From: DASTFP01 sp963744345 | Lineage (GTDB): Bacteria; Verrucomicrobiota; Verrucomicrobiia; Chthoniobacterales; Terrimicrobiaceae | NCBI GenBank assembly: GCA_963744345.1 | Contig: CAVUTD010000019.1 | Span: 62,001 to 126,000 of the forward strand | Direction of reading: 5' to 3' | Length of the DNA stretch: 64,000 nt | Shown here: positions 8,842 to 17,720 of the stretch, piece after piece | Layout: each line of letters opens with the position of its first letter | Position numbering within the stretch: the stretch's first letter is position 1 | Notes under the pieces: generated by a model | Database searches by the model: none | Told to the model about the DNA's origin: nothing | The model's input: only the letters and a program-made list of their open reading frames with translations | Translations under genes and position numbers: made by a program

Positions 8842-9671
8842 TATGCTAAGGCGCTTTCCGCTTCCTCCAGTTCTGCCATGGCCCGGCCAAATTCATCATC
8901 ATTAGGAACTCCGTGGTGCCACTTGGCTACATTGTCCATGAAGCTGATCCCCTTGCCCTTGCGGGTTTTCGCTAGAACCAGGCTTGGTTTTCCTGGGACG
9001 AATGGCACGCTGCCGAACGTGTGCAACAGTTCACCAATGTCGTTGCCATCACACTCGCGGACGGCAAAGCCGAAAGATTTGAACTTTTCATCGAGCGGCT
9101 CGAGTTGGCAGACATCTTCGGTAGATCCGGTGATCTGCAAGCCGTTTCGGTCAACGATCGCGATCAGATTGTCGAGCCGATAATGCGCGGCGGTCATGCC
9201 GGCTTCCCAGTTGGATCCTTCGGCAAGTTCCCCATCCCCAAGGAGGGTGAATACTCTGAAATCCTTGCGATCCTGCTTGCCGGCGAGGGCAAGACCTACC
9301 GCGAACGCCAACCCGTGACCGAGCGCGCCAGTGTTTTGCTCGACGCCGTTAACTTTCCGCGTTGGATGTCCTATGAAATGCGAATTGAACTTATTGAGTG
9401 TCTTGAGCTCCTCCTGAGGGAAAAATCCCCGATCCGCAAGAACCGTGAAGAGAGCCTCCGCACAGTGTCCTTTGCTTTGGACATAGTAATCGCGGTCCGG
9501 ATCGTCAAACGTTTCAGGACTGACCCTTAGTATTCGGTTGTAGAGAACATTAAGGATATCAATGCAGGAGAGGTCGCCGCCAGTATGGCCGGCACCGCTA
9601 GCCTTGATTATCTCAAGGATGGTTCGCCGATACTGGATCGACTTTTGTTTAAGTTGTTTTTCTGTAAGCAT
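8841..9671 (-). CDS. Transketolase, N-terminal subunit
   Basis: This 276-residue protein is the thiamine-diphosphate-binding half of transketolase. It shows AGHTGGDLS near residues 26-34, SKGHCAEALF near 66, the structural stretch NTGALGHGLAFAVG, and the ThDP/metal motif GDGELAEGSNWEAG near 145 ending in IVDRNGLQ. Together with the downstream subunit it would transfer two-carbon units between ketose and aldose phosphates. The SDR gene upstream ends three bases away, so these genes are clearly co-transcribed. No aldolase or isomerase is in the operon. Confidence 0.92.
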   Translation of the reverse strand: MLTEKQLKQKSIQYRRTILEIIKASGAGHTGGDLSCIDILNVLYNRILRVSPETFDDPDRDYYVQSKGHCAEALFTVLADRGFFPQEELKTLNKFNSHFIGHPTRKVNGVEQNTGALGHGLAFAVGLALAGKQDRKDFRVFTLLGDGELAEGSNWEAGMTAAHYRLDNLIAIVDRNGLQITGSTEDVCQLEPLDEKFKSFGFAVRECDGNDIGELLHTFGSVPFVPGKPSLVLAKTRKGKGISFMDNVAKWHHGVPNDDEFGRAMAELEEAESALA

Positions 9672-9673
9672 AG

Positions 9674-10446
9674 CTATGACATGATAAGTCCGCCGTCCAC
9701 GTTGATGGTCTGGCCGGTAATATAAGCAGCATCATCGGACGCCAGGAAGGCCACTAAGCCGGCGACATCCTCCGCTTTGCCCGCGCGCTTCATGGGAATG
9801 TTCTGCACCCATTCCTGCATTAATTCCCCGGGCTTATAGTTTCCCAGCAGCTTACCCCAGGCGGAGTCATTATAAGCCCACATGTCGGTCTCAATGATGC
9901 CAGGGCAGAAGGCATTGACGGTAATATTGTCCTGTGCCAATTCCTTAGCGAGGCTTTGCGTAATCCCGACGACCCCAAATTTGCTGGCGGCATAGTGGGG
10001 CGTATAGATGAAGCCTTGTCGAGCCTGGCCGGAAGCGGTGTTGATTATCCTCCCGAACTTTCGTGGTTTCATCCTTAAGGCAGCCGCCTGGCAGCAGAGA
10101 AACACACCTTTGGTATTTACCGCCATGATCTTGTCCCAATCGTTCTCCGGCAGATCTTCAATTTTCGCGATCGTGATGACTCCGGCGTTCTGAATTGAGA
10201 CGTCAACTTTCCGACATGGCTTTTGTCGTATAAGGTTTCGACTTCCGCCTTATTGGTGACATCGCACAGGTAAGAGACCGCCTGCGCGCCGGAGGCTCGA
10301 AACTCCTCCGCTACCTCGTCAATGCTTGGCTCATTTGCCGCCAGCACAAGATTCGCGCCTTCCTCGGCAAACCGCTTGGCGATGCCTTTGCCAATTCCGC
10401 GGCTCGCGCCGGTTATCACCACAGTCCTGTCTTCGAATCGTTTCAT
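9674..10446 (-). pseudogene. SDR-family dehydrogenase with one frameshift
   Basis: Two overlapping frames together encode a complete 250-260 residue SDR. The first frame (from 10446) gives TVVITGASRGIGKGIAKRF and runs out of family sequence near 10212. The other frame continues VDVSIQNAGVITIAKIEDLP and MAVNTKGVFLCCQAA, then the catalytic YAASK and a C-terminus TGQTINVDGGLIMS. A single missing base in the GGAAAGTTGAC run near 10211-10216 restores the frame. The family is close to sorbitol/acetoin-type dehydrogenases. It is the first metabolic gene of the sugar operon. A real mutation or a sequencing error would look the same here. Confidence 0.8.
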
Positions 10447-10667
10447 TTGGTTACTTGTTGCTTAGGTGAATCGTGCTCGATCCCCAGCCCCGCTTACGCA
10501 GAGAAGAGTTTATTTGGAGTGATTAACATTTGAAGGGGACACATGACGGTTGCGAACCTTGGGGGAACACAAAGCAGACAATACCACCTCCGGCTTGTGC
10601 TGGAATGCAGAATTCTGCCTTTTGTATGTAAGATCCTGCCATAGCTCGGCGATACGAGGATCAGAAG

Positions 10668-11537
10668 CTAAACGAGAGCCGCGGCCGCTGGACGCTTCGC
10701 CAGTGATGAATGCTCTCGCCGAAACTGTGAGGGGCAGGCACCCGTGTGGCGTTTGAAGTCTCGAGAAAAAAAGAACGCGTCATTGTAGCCGACCTGATCC
10801 GCGATCTGCTTTATCCTATGACCGCTTTCGAGAAGCTTGCTTTGCGCGAGGTTGATGCGCTGCATCTTCAGCCAGTTGATCGGCGAAAGCCCCGTCGCCT
10901 CTTTGAATCGGCGAAAAAAGTGACGCTCGCTTAGTCCACAAAGCTTCGCCAGATCGCCAGCTCTCCACGACCGCTGAGAATCGGCAGCCATCTGGAGGAA
11001 GGCTGCGCTCAGCTCAGGGTAGTCGTCCTGAACACCCGCCTTGCCAGATCTCCGTGTCGCTTCCCTGCTCTCGAGCAAATAGCCGATCAGTTGGGCGATA
11101 TGGCGGTTTAATGCGCTGTCGGCTGCCACAGGCGGATTCATCAGCAAATCGTGCACGCCATGAAATAGCCGGCGCGTCTTCTCTTGAGGCATTCCCTTGA
11201 AGACGGGCCATTCAGTTACCCCCAATACCGCCCAAGCCTGGCGGACCTGATGGCCGTCAACGCATATCCAGAGGACCTCCCAAGATTCTTTCTCGGCTGT
11301 CCACTGGCCGCTCTCCGCAAGCCAGGCCACATCGGAAGGTTCTACGCGATACTGCTTCGCGCCGCTCCATGAATAACCGCTGCCCCTTAAGCAATAAAGG
11401 ATTTGATAGCCGGGAACGTCAAACCGCTCGAGACGATCGCCCCGCTTCACCCGGAAATGCCCGGAGGCCAGCACGACGTTGAAGACACTTCGCGCGACTC
11501 CGGAAGGCTGATGGCAACAGGATGTCAGAACCTCCAT
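10668..11537 (-). CDS. AraC-family transcriptional regulator
   Basis: The C-terminal about 100 residues form the two-helix-turn-helix AraC domain. The first is RAGDLAKLCGLSERHFFRRF and the second is IKQIADQVGYNDAFFFSRDFK followed by TGACPSQFRR. The N-terminal part (FDVPGYQILYCLRGSGYSW) looks like the cupin-type ligand-binding domain of sugar-responsive members. The start at 11537 follows a short GGCGGA. The reading frame stays open up to 11660, but the extra residues are not family-like. It lies directly upstream of the sugar operon on the same strand, so activation of that operon by its sugar is likely. Confidence 0.88.
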   Translation of the reverse strand: MEVLTSCCHQPSGVARSVFNVVLASGHFRVKRGDRLERFDVPGYQILYCLRGSGYSWSGAKQYRVEPSDVAWLAESGQWTAEKESWEVLWICVDGHQVRQAWAVLGVTEWPVFKGMPQEKTRRLFHGVHDLLMNPPVAADSALNRHIAQLIGYLLESREATRRSGKAGVQDDYPELSAAFLQMAADSQRSWRAGDLAKLCGLSERHFFRRFKEATGLSPINWLKMQRINLAQSKLLESGHRIKQIADQVGYNDAFFFSRDFKRHTGACPSQFRREHSSLAKRPAAAALV

Positions 11538-11884
11538 TCCGCCAGCAATACCTACGCCCGGCCTCCTCAACACCCCCTCAGGAAAACAAGCTCCCGCTCT
11601 TGATGAATAAATATGCATGATTGAATAACAATACATAAGGCAGGCTCTTCCTCGTGTCAAAAGGATTTTTCAAGAATTTTTTGAAGGGCCTTAACATTAT
11701 GATCCTGGTGCACTCACGCAGCTTTTCCAGGGTGCTTGGGGGCATCGTCGTCCTGATTAAGACGCGGCAATTTGCGAAGAGAGGCGACGAACTCGGGCGA
11801 CTTCGACTTCTCTTGCGAGAGCCGGTGGGGTGGGTGGAGGCTTTTGGAGCTGACGAATTCGTGTTAGCGTGTTCCCGTAAAAGC
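11538..11884. promoter_or_regulatory. Divergent control region between the AraC- and SorC-type regulators
   Basis: This AT-rich stretch of about 350 bases separates two divergently transcribed regulator genes. It holds a near-palindrome at 11669-11685 (TTCAAGAATTTTTTGAA, five-base arms TTCAA/TTGAA), which is operator-like. A weak promoter-like TTGATG lies at 11599-11604 facing the SorC-type gene. No experimentally known site is recognised. Confidence 0.35.
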
Positions 11885-12892
11885 ATGTCCGCTCTTCCGG
11901 AAACTCGGCTAATCACCAAAGTCGCTTCTCTTTATCACGAGCAAAAGCTGACACAGACGGATATCGCCAAGCGTCTTGGCATCTCCCAGGTGACCGTTTC
12001 GCGTCTTCTCAAGCGTGCCGAGGAGAGCCAGATCGTCCGCACTACGGTGATAAGTCCGCCTGGCGCTTTCCTAGAGCTGGAGGACGCATTGGAACGAAAG
12101 TTCGGGCTGGCTCAAGCGATTGTCGCAGAATCTCCGAGTGACGCTGACGAAGCGATTCAGGCGGCCATTGGGGCGGCGGCCGCGTATTTCCTGATGACGA
12201 CGGTTGGCTCAGATGAGATTATCGGTGTTTCCTCCTGGAGTGCTTCTCTTTTGGCGATGGTCGACCAGATGCATCCGGTGCGAAAGATCGAGCGCTGCAA
12301 AGTAGTGCAAGTATTGGGTGGCCTGGGCAATCCGGCTGCTGAAGCGCACGCGAACCATTTGGTGACCAGGCTGGCGCGTCTTGTCAATGGCGAGCCTTGT
12401 TTCCTGCCGGCGCCGGGTGTGGTTGGTGCCGCGAGCTCGGTGAACGTTTTGTTAAAAGATCCTTATGTTCGACAGACCGTTGAGCTCTTTGGCAAACTGA
12501 CGATTGCGTTGGCTGGCATCGGCTCGCTTGAGCCTTCCTCGCTGGTGGCAAGCAGTGGCAATGTCTTCTCTGCAACGGAGCTTCAGGAAATTCGCGCACA
12601 CGGCGCCGTGGGCGATATCTGCCTCCGGTTTTATGACGGCACTGGCCGAGAGGTCCAAGACGCCGTCGGAAATCGGGTTATTGGGATCGATTTAGACACC
12701 TTCAGGCACGTTCCTCGAGCGGTCGGAATTGCGGGAGGGAATCGCAAGTATGCTGCTATTCTTGGTGCCTTGCGTGGCAAACACATCAACATCCTTATCA
12801 CCGACCAATTTATGGCAGCAGAGCTTGCCAAAGCCGGTTCGGGAGAGTCTGGCGGGATCCGAAGCGTGCGCGCAAAAGCGCGGTATGTCTAG
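11885..12892 (+). CDS. SorC/DeoR-type sugar-binding transcriptional regulator
   Basis: The predicted protein has 335 residues when started at the ATG at 11885 (MSALPETRLITKVASLYHEQ). An HTH lies at about residues 18-45 (LTQTDIAKRLGISQVTVSRLL). The remainder is the SorC sugar-binding domain, a NagB-like fold that binds phosphorylated sugars, with IGVSSWSASLLAMV near 110 and VGIAGGNRKYAAILGALRG near the end. The frame is open upstream to a GTG at 11654, but that part is not family-like. Such proteins usually respond to the phosphorylated intermediate made by a neighbouring kinase. It is divergent from the AraC gene, so the two may jointly control the sugar operon. Confidence 0.9.
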   Translation: MSALPETRLITKVASLYHEQKLTQTDIAKRLGISQVTVSRLLKRAEESQIVRTTVISPPGAFLELEDALERKFGLAQAIVAESPSDADEAIQAAIGAAAAYFLMTTVGSDEIIGVSSWSASLLAMVDQMHPVRKIERCKVVQVLGGLGNPAAEAHANHLVTRLARLVNGEPCFLPAPGVVGAASSVNVLLKDPYVRQTVELFGKLTIALAGIGSLEPSSLVASSGNVFSATELQEIRAHGAVGDICLRFYDGTGREVQDAVGNRVIGIDLDTFRHVPRAVGIAGGNRKYAAILGALRGKHINILITDQFMAAELAKAGSGESGGIRSVRAKARYV

Positions 12893-12930
12893 TCACCTAA
12901 TGAACGAACTTTGTTGCGATGAGCATTTCT

Positions 12931-13953
12931 CTAATGACACCTTTGCGGCAGAAGCGCTTTGAGGCTTTCAATCACGGACTGGACTGAGATGGCTTCCATT
13001 GGTCCTCCGCCTTGATGCGGGGTGAAAGGAGGTGCGGTATTTGCGCGCACGATCGCCGATCTCACATGGCGCGGACGCCAGTGGTAAGGGTTTGTCGGTC
13101 CAAAGAGAGCCAACGAGGGGGTGTTCATTGCGTCAGCCAGGTGAACAGCGGCTGTGTCCACCCCGCAGAGCAATTTTCCGCCGTGAATAATGGCTGCGAG
13201 GACCGCCAGATCGGTTTTTCCCGAGAGGTCGACAAAGCTGCAGCGAAGAAGGGATTTGAGCTCCGAGAGATGTTCGTGCTCCTTGGCATCTCTGGAGCCG
13301 GTCAGCACGGTCGTGAGACCGAACTCTGTGTGCAGAAAAGTGATGATGTCTGCCCAACGTTGCGGCAGCCAAAATTTTTCCAATCGCGCAGTGCCCGCAT
13401 GGACCACAACGTAGGCGTCGGGAACGCCTGCTTTCCCAAGAAGTTCGCGCGCTTCGGCGAGATGCTGGTCGGAAAGCCGCAGATCCAGCGAGACGTTCTC
13501 CCGGCGAACTCCTAAAGGCAGGAGCAAGTCGGTGTAGTGGTCGGCGGTGTGACGCTCCCTCACGGAGGATTGCACAAAGTCTGTATAGAGGTATTGGCGA
13601 AGCGCCTTTCGCCTAAATCTTTCAAAAGTGACTCTCCGTTTGGAAAACGAGAAGGTCGTGAGGAAAGCAGAGCGATCGGTTCCCGTAAAATCCAAAACCC
13701 AATCTGCACCAGACGCAAACAGGCGTCGTCCTAGCCACGCGTTCGGCCCGCGGCGAAAGAGTCCGCTCAGGCCGGCGCCTTTGGTATAGGCCCAGCATTC
13801 GTCCACGGCGATGGAATCGAGCAAACTGGCGCACGAGGAATCTGCAACAAGCGCAAGCCGTGCGTCCGGAAACTGATCTCTTAAGCACCGAACGGCTGGT
13901 GTCGTTAAGATCAAATCGCCAATTCGCTTGAGCTGAAGCAGCACAATTCTCAC
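12931..13953 (-). CDS. Glycosyltransferase family 9 (heptosyltransferase-like)
   Basis: This 340-residue protein opens MRIVLLQLKRIGDLILTTPA, the standard beginning of ADP-heptose:LPS heptosyltransferases. It contains VVHAGTARLEKFWLPQRWAD near 180 and LCGVDTAAVHLADAMNTPSLALFGPTNPYHWRP near 255-290, the nucleotide-sugar binding segment of family GT9. It would act at the inner face of the inner membrane on lipopolysaccharide core. Its start overlaps the end of the preceding glycosyltransferase gene by four bases, so both are in one operon. Confidence 0.9.
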   Translation of the reverse strand: MRIVLLQLKRIGDLILTTPAVRCLRDQFPDARLALVADSSCASLLDSIAVDECWAYTKGAGLSGLFRRGPNAWLGRRLFASGADWVLDFTGTDRSAFLTTFSFSKRRVTFERFRRKALRQYLYTDFVQSSVRERHTADHYTDLLLPLGVRRENVSLDLRLSDQHLAEARELLGKAGVPDAYVVVHAGTARLEKFWLPQRWADIITFLHTEFGLTTVLTGSRDAKEHEHLSELKSLLRCSFVDLSGKTDLAVLAAIIHGGKLLCGVDTAAVHLADAMNTPSLALFGPTNPYHWRPRHVRSAIVRANTAPPFTPHQGGGPMEAISVQSVIESLKALLPQRCH

Positions 13954-15209
13954 GAGTCGCCATGCTGGCGCAGGGCCAAATCATAGGCGCGCGCCAGGCG
14001 TTCGCGAAAATGGTCCCAAGTCAGCTCCGTTTCGGCCCGAAGGCGTGCCGCTCGACCAAATTGCAAGATGCGTTTTGGGGAGTTGTAGAGCCGTCGAATG
14101 GCTTTGGCCAAAGCGATGACATCATTGCACGGCACAATAAATCCATTGAGCCCATCCTGGACGACGTCGCCGGACTCAAATGTCGTGATCTGAGCAAGTC
14201 CAGCCGCGCACGCTTCGTAAACACATTTGGCGCTCCCCTCGCATTCCGAGGGAAAGATATGAAGGTCGGATTGGCGGAACACTTCGTGAACACAGCGTGT
14301 AAAGCCGATGGCATTTACGGATGAGCCGCCAAATTGCGAGAGGTACGGCTTCATCTCTTCATGAATACTGCCAACCAGGGTGAGTTGCGCGTGAGGCAAA
14401 GAGAGGTTGTGCCAGGCTTCAAGGAGGACATGCACGCCCTTGCGTCGAATGAGCGCTCCGCAAAAGACCGCTCGCAGGGGACGCGCGGCGGAAAAACGTC
14501 CCGGCAGGTCTGTTGGGGCATCGTTCTCAAAAAGCTTCAGATCGACGCCAGCGCCCAGGCGAAAGAGTCTTTCCTGCGGGATCCCTGAGGTCAGGAACGT
14601 GTTTGCGGAGCACTGAGAAGGAACAAGCAACAGGTCCGCCAAACCATATTCCTCCAGACTTTGCTGACGATTTACGAGAAGGCGTTTAAGGAACTTCTCC
14701 GGAAACCTGGCCTCTCTTTCGTGCTTCGAAGTCTCGACTTTCTCTCGTGGTTTGATTTTCCCTTTGTCGCGATGCCAGGTGGGTATCTCGAGGACAGAAG
14801 GAATTCCCAGTCTCTTGGCCGCGCGGAGCGACCGAAGGGAATTGCCGGCCCAGCCATGAAAGAAGTCGTATTTCCGGCTCTTCAATTGACGAGAGGCCAC
14901 CCAATCGACGTACTTTTTCTTCGCATCGTAGTAATAGGGCGGACTGAGGAACGAGAGCAGCCGCACCGGGTGCCAGCGCAACGACATGATTGAACGGGGG
15001 GAGATATCCCGCTGACGATTGTCATATCCAATTGCCCGGCCGAGAAAGCCGCGATCATCAGCCAGAATGAGACTCTCATGCGCATTGAGGTCCAGACCGT
15101 ACCCCCCAATGCGGGCATTGATCGAGTAGAGCAACGACTTGGGTTCCCGCAGACCGCCGGGAGCAGCGTCTTGCGCTGCTGCCGGCCTGCTTGATTCTTG
15201 CTCTGCCAT
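13950..15209 (-). CDS. Glycosyltransferase family 4 (GT1-like)
   Basis: This is a GT-B-fold glycosyltransferase of about 419 residues. The C-terminal half has LRAVFCGALIRRKGVHVLLEAW, then ALTLVGSI-like strands (AQLTLVGSIHEEM) and the donor-binding segment LHIFPSECEGSAKCVYEACAAGLAQITT with the conserved E-x7-E. The start at 15209 (MAEQ) is preferred. The alternative ATG at 15245 would leave only 11 bases to the divergent gene at 15257. It probably adds a sugar to lipopolysaccharide or another surface glycan together with the GT9 gene that overlaps its end. Confidence 0.88.
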   Translation of the reverse strand: MAEQESSRPAAAQDAAPGGLREPKSLLYSINARIGGYGLDLNAHESLILADDRGFLGRAIGYDNRQRDISPRSIMSLRWHPVRLLSFLSPPYYYDAKKKYVDWVASRQLKSRKYDFFHGWAGNSLRSLRAAKRLGIPSVLEIPTWHRDKGKIKPREKVETSKHEREARFPEKFLKRLLVNRQQSLEEYGLADLLLVPSQCSANTFLTSGIPQERLFRLGAGVDLKLFENDAPTDLPGRFSAARPLRAVFCGALIRRKGVHVLLEAWHNLSLPHAQLTLVGSIHEEMKPYLSQFGGSSVNAIGFTRCVHEVFRQSDLHIFPSECEGSAKCVYEACAAGLAQITTFESGDVVQDGLNGFIVPCNDVIALAKAIRRLYNSPKRILQFGRAARLRAETELTWDHFRERLARAYDLALRQHGDS

Positions 15210-15256
15210 CGGCTGTTCTCTGATAGGAATGCTCCAATTCAACAAGGCAAATTACC

Positions 15257-16381
15257 ATGATTGAAGCGGCCGTTCCCGAGAGCATCGGCCTCGTTCGCCG
15301 CGGGTATTCCGAAACCGGCGGTGCGGAAGCTTACCTTTGGCGTTTGGCCTCCGGCCTGTATGCGCGCGGATATCGGCCCACCCTTTATGCGAGCAAAGAG
15401 TGGCCTGAAGGCCGGTGGCCGTTCGGCAGCCTCGTGCGTTTGGAAGCCAGCCAGCCGTTCGGATTTGCCCGAGCCTTTCGGCGAGCGCGCAAGGCCGATC
15501 AGCTCGTGCTCGGCTTGGACCGCGTTCCGGGTTGCGACGTTTTTCGGGCGGGTGACGGCGTTCATGCCGCCTGGTTGCAGAGGAGATCGCACTTCGAATC
15601 CTTTTGGAGACGATACCTGCGGTCTCTGAGTCTGAAACACGCGGCACTTCTCGCTTTGGAGCGAGAGCTTTTCAAGACGGTAAGCGCGGTAATCGTCAAT
15701 TCGCGGATGGTCGCCGAGGAAGTCATCCATTGGCATGGCTTTCCCCAGGAGAAAATCCACGTGATCCCCAATGGAATGGGCGCCGGCCTGTCGAGCTTCT
15801 CCCGTCAGGAGGCGCGGGAGCGACTCAAAATCCCCGAAGGGGCCTACTGTATACTTTTTATCGGAACCGGTTGGGAACGGAAGGGATTGCGATTCGCGAT
15901 TGAAGCCGCCGATTCTCTTGGCCCCAATACGATCCTGCTGGTTGCGGGCCGCGGGCGGGGAAGCCGCTATCGTTCCTCTTGTGCGAGGTTTCTCGGGCCG
16001 GTGAAGGATCTGGCGGTCCTCTTTTCCGCCGCGGATGTCTTCACGCTGCCGACGATTTACGATCCCTTCTCCAATGCTTGCCTCGAAGCGATTGCGGCAG
16101 GTCTGCCGGTTATCACAACCACGGCGAACGGCTTCTCGGAAATCCTCACTCCCGGAATTCACGGCGACGTCGTCGAACCCGGCAATGTGACCGAGCTCAC
16201 TCAAGCCTTCGAAGCATGGAGGCACCGGAACACCGCCGCGACTTCTCAAGCGTGTCGTCGCTTGGCGGAGGGTTATTCCATTGAGCGGAACGTCCAGGCG
16301 ACCCTGGCGGTGCTTAAGCGATTGAGATCTGATGAAACTGTGCCGCCCTTGTCAGGGGACCGCTCCGACAGACTAACGTGA
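15257..16381 (+). CDS. Glycosyltransferase family 4 (WaaG/RfaG-like)
   Basis: This 374-residue GT-B glycosyltransferase is divergent from the previous one. It has LVRRGYSETGGAEAYLWRLASGL at residues 12-34. The segment VPGCDVFRAGDGVHAAWL near 95 is typical of WaaG-type core glucosyltransferases. The donor half has NGMGAGLSSFSR, LFIGTGWERKGLRFAIEAA and the E-x7-E region FTLPTIYDPFSNACLEAIAAGLPVI. It likely adds a hexose to heptose in the lipopolysaccharide core. It forms a small glycan cluster with the two minus-strand genes. Confidence 0.88.
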   Translation: MIEAAVPESIGLVRRGYSETGGAEAYLWRLASGLYARGYRPTLYASKEWPEGRWPFGSLVRLEASQPFGFARAFRRARKADQLVLGLDRVPGCDVFRAGDGVHAAWLQRRSHFESFWRRYLRSLSLKHAALLALERELFKTVSAVIVNSRMVAEEVIHWHGFPQEKIHVIPNGMGAGLSSFSRQEARERLKIPEGAYCILFIGTGWERKGLRFAIEAADSLGPNTILLVAGRGRGSRYRSSCARFLGPVKDLAVLFSAADVFTLPTIYDPFSNACLEAIAAGLPVITTTANGFSEILTPGIHGDVVEPGNVTELTQAFEAWRHRNTAATSQACRRLAEGYSIERNVQATLAVLKRLRSDETVPPLSGDRSDRLT

Positions 16382-16439
16382 AGACCGTCCCAGAGCTCGC
16401 TGCATCAGGAAAATCAATCCCACGGGTGCCACGAGCCCT

Positions 16440-17135
16440 TTAGTACCCTCGGAGGACCGTGATAACCGCGTCGGTGTCAGAGAGATCATCGAAGAGGAAG
16501 TCTGGCTTGTGCTCAAGCAACTCACTGCGGGAATAGTTTCCCGTAGCGATGGCCACAGTTTTTGCGCCGATGACCTTTCCGCACTCGATATCTCGGGGGG
16601 TGTCCCCGATCACGAAAACGCGCTCGGGTGGGAATTCCTCCCCGTGCGCTTCCAACGCTCGGGCGCAGGCGAATCTCGGAAGCTCGTTGCGATCGTGATG
16701 ATCATCAGCAAAAGCTCCAAACTCGAAGTAGTCCCACACTCCGTAGTGACTTAATTTGATCTGCGCCCCACGCACAAGGTTGCCGGTGAGAAGAGCCACC
16801 ACGCAATCTTTGCCTTGCCGCAAACGATCGAGCAAGCTGATGATGCCAGGCAGGACGTAGCCTTTGTGCTGGGTAAGCCGGGCACTCAGAAAAGACAGGT
16901 AGCCATCGAGCAAGGCCGTAATATTTTCCGGCGAGGCGGGAAGTGAATTTTTTTCCAGGATCATCCGCGCGATGTAGGCGTCGGTCGCGCCCGCGATGGT
17001 GATGCCGTGCAAGTCTTCCTGAATTCCAAAACGCTGCTTCACTGCGTCCAGCAGCGCTCCCTCTCCGGCGCCCCCGGAGGTAATTAGCGTACCGTCGATG
17101 TCGAAGAGCAGCAACCGGCGTTTACTGGCCGACAT
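16440..17135 (-). CDS. HAD-superfamily phosphatase
   Basis: This is a HAD hydrolase of about 231 residues with motif I LLFDIDGTLITSGG at residues 8-21, motif II ALLTGNLV near 115, the motif III Lys region, and motif IV FVIGDTPRDIECG near 175. The cap is alpha-helical, as in phosphoglycolate-phosphatase-like members. The substrate is not predictable. The start at 17135 overlaps the end of infC by 14 bases, so translation may be coupled to IF-3. A longer start at 17201 would lie deep inside infC and is less likely. Confidence 0.85.
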   Translation of the reverse strand: MSASKRRLLLFDIDGTLITSGGAGEGALLDAVKQRFGIQEDLHGITIAGATDAYIARMILEKNSLPASPENITALLDGYLSFLSARLTQHKGYVLPGIISLLDRLRQGKDCVVALLTGNLVRGAQIKLSHYGVWDYFEFGAFADDHHDRNELPRFACARALEAHGEEFPPERVFVIGDTPRDIECGKVIGAKTVAIATGNYSRSELLEHKPDFLFDDLSDTDAVITVLRGY

Positions 17136-17709
17136 CGGACTCGATCGGTTCTGCCTCAATAGCTTCTCCAGACTTGCTGAATTTGCGTTTGCGCTTGCCA
17201 ACCGGAAGAGGCGAAAGGGTCATCCCAATAGCTTTGCCAACGAGCTTCGGCTCCATATCGACGTGCCCCATGGAGGACAAATCAGTTTTCACCCGATGAA
17301 CGACCTCCATCCCTAATTCCTGATGGGCCATTTCGCGTCCCCGGAATTGGAGGTGGATTTTCACCTTATTGCCTTTATCGAGGAATTCTTCGGCGTGACG
17401 GACCTTGGTGATGTAGTCGTGCTCGTCAATGTTCACGCGAAATTTGACTTCCTTGACCTTACCCGCGCTGTTCTTTCGTTCCCTCTCCTGTTTGGAGAGG
17501 TCGTAGCGGAATTTGCCAAAGTCCACAATCCGGCACACGGGGGGCTGGGCGGCGGGGGCGACTTCAATAAGATCGAGACCGATGGCGCGCGCCTGCCGGA
17601 GAGCCTCCTCGATGCGCATCACCCCCAGTTGCTCGTTGGTAACGCCGTTGATTACGCGCACCTCCCGCGCGCGGATGCGTTCGTTAACGCGAATTTCCTT
17701 TAAGTTAAT
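17122..17709 (-). CDS. infC: Translation initiation factor IF-3, probable AUU start
   Basis: IF-3 binds the 30S subunit, blocks early 50S joining and rejects non-canonical start codons. The whole protein is present: the N-domain ends around INGVTNEQLGVMRIEEALRQ and the C-domain has KVKEVKFRVNIDEHDYITK and GKAIGMTLSPL. The conserved N-terminus NLKEIRVNERIRAREV is encoded upstream of the only GTG (17661) and is open back to an in-frame TAG at 17719-17721. The only start candidate that covers it is ATT at 17709-17707, five bases after a perfect AGGAGG. AUU starts are known for infC in E. coli, where they allow autoregulation. The C-terminus has a 17-residue acidic tail. Confidence 0.93.
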   Translation of the reverse strand: MNLKEIRVNERIRAREVRVINGVTNEQLGVMRIEEALRQARAIGLDLIEVAPAAQPPVCRIVDFGKFRYDLSKQERERKNSAGKVKEVKFRVNIDEHDYITKVRHAEEFLDKGNKVKIHLQFRGREMAHQELGMEVVHRVKTDLSSMGHVDMEPKLVGKAIGMTLSPLPVGKRKRKFSKSGEAIEAEPIESDVGQ

Positions 17710-17714
17710 AGGAA

Positions 17715-17720
17715 CCTCCT
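17715..17720 (-). promoter_or_regulatory. Shine-Dalgarno site of infC
   Basis: On the minus strand AGGAGG is followed by five bases and then ATT, the proposed infC start. It is a strong, full-consensus site. The GTG at 17661 has only a partial purine run (GCGGGAG) before it. This supports the non-AUG start. Confidence 0.75.
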
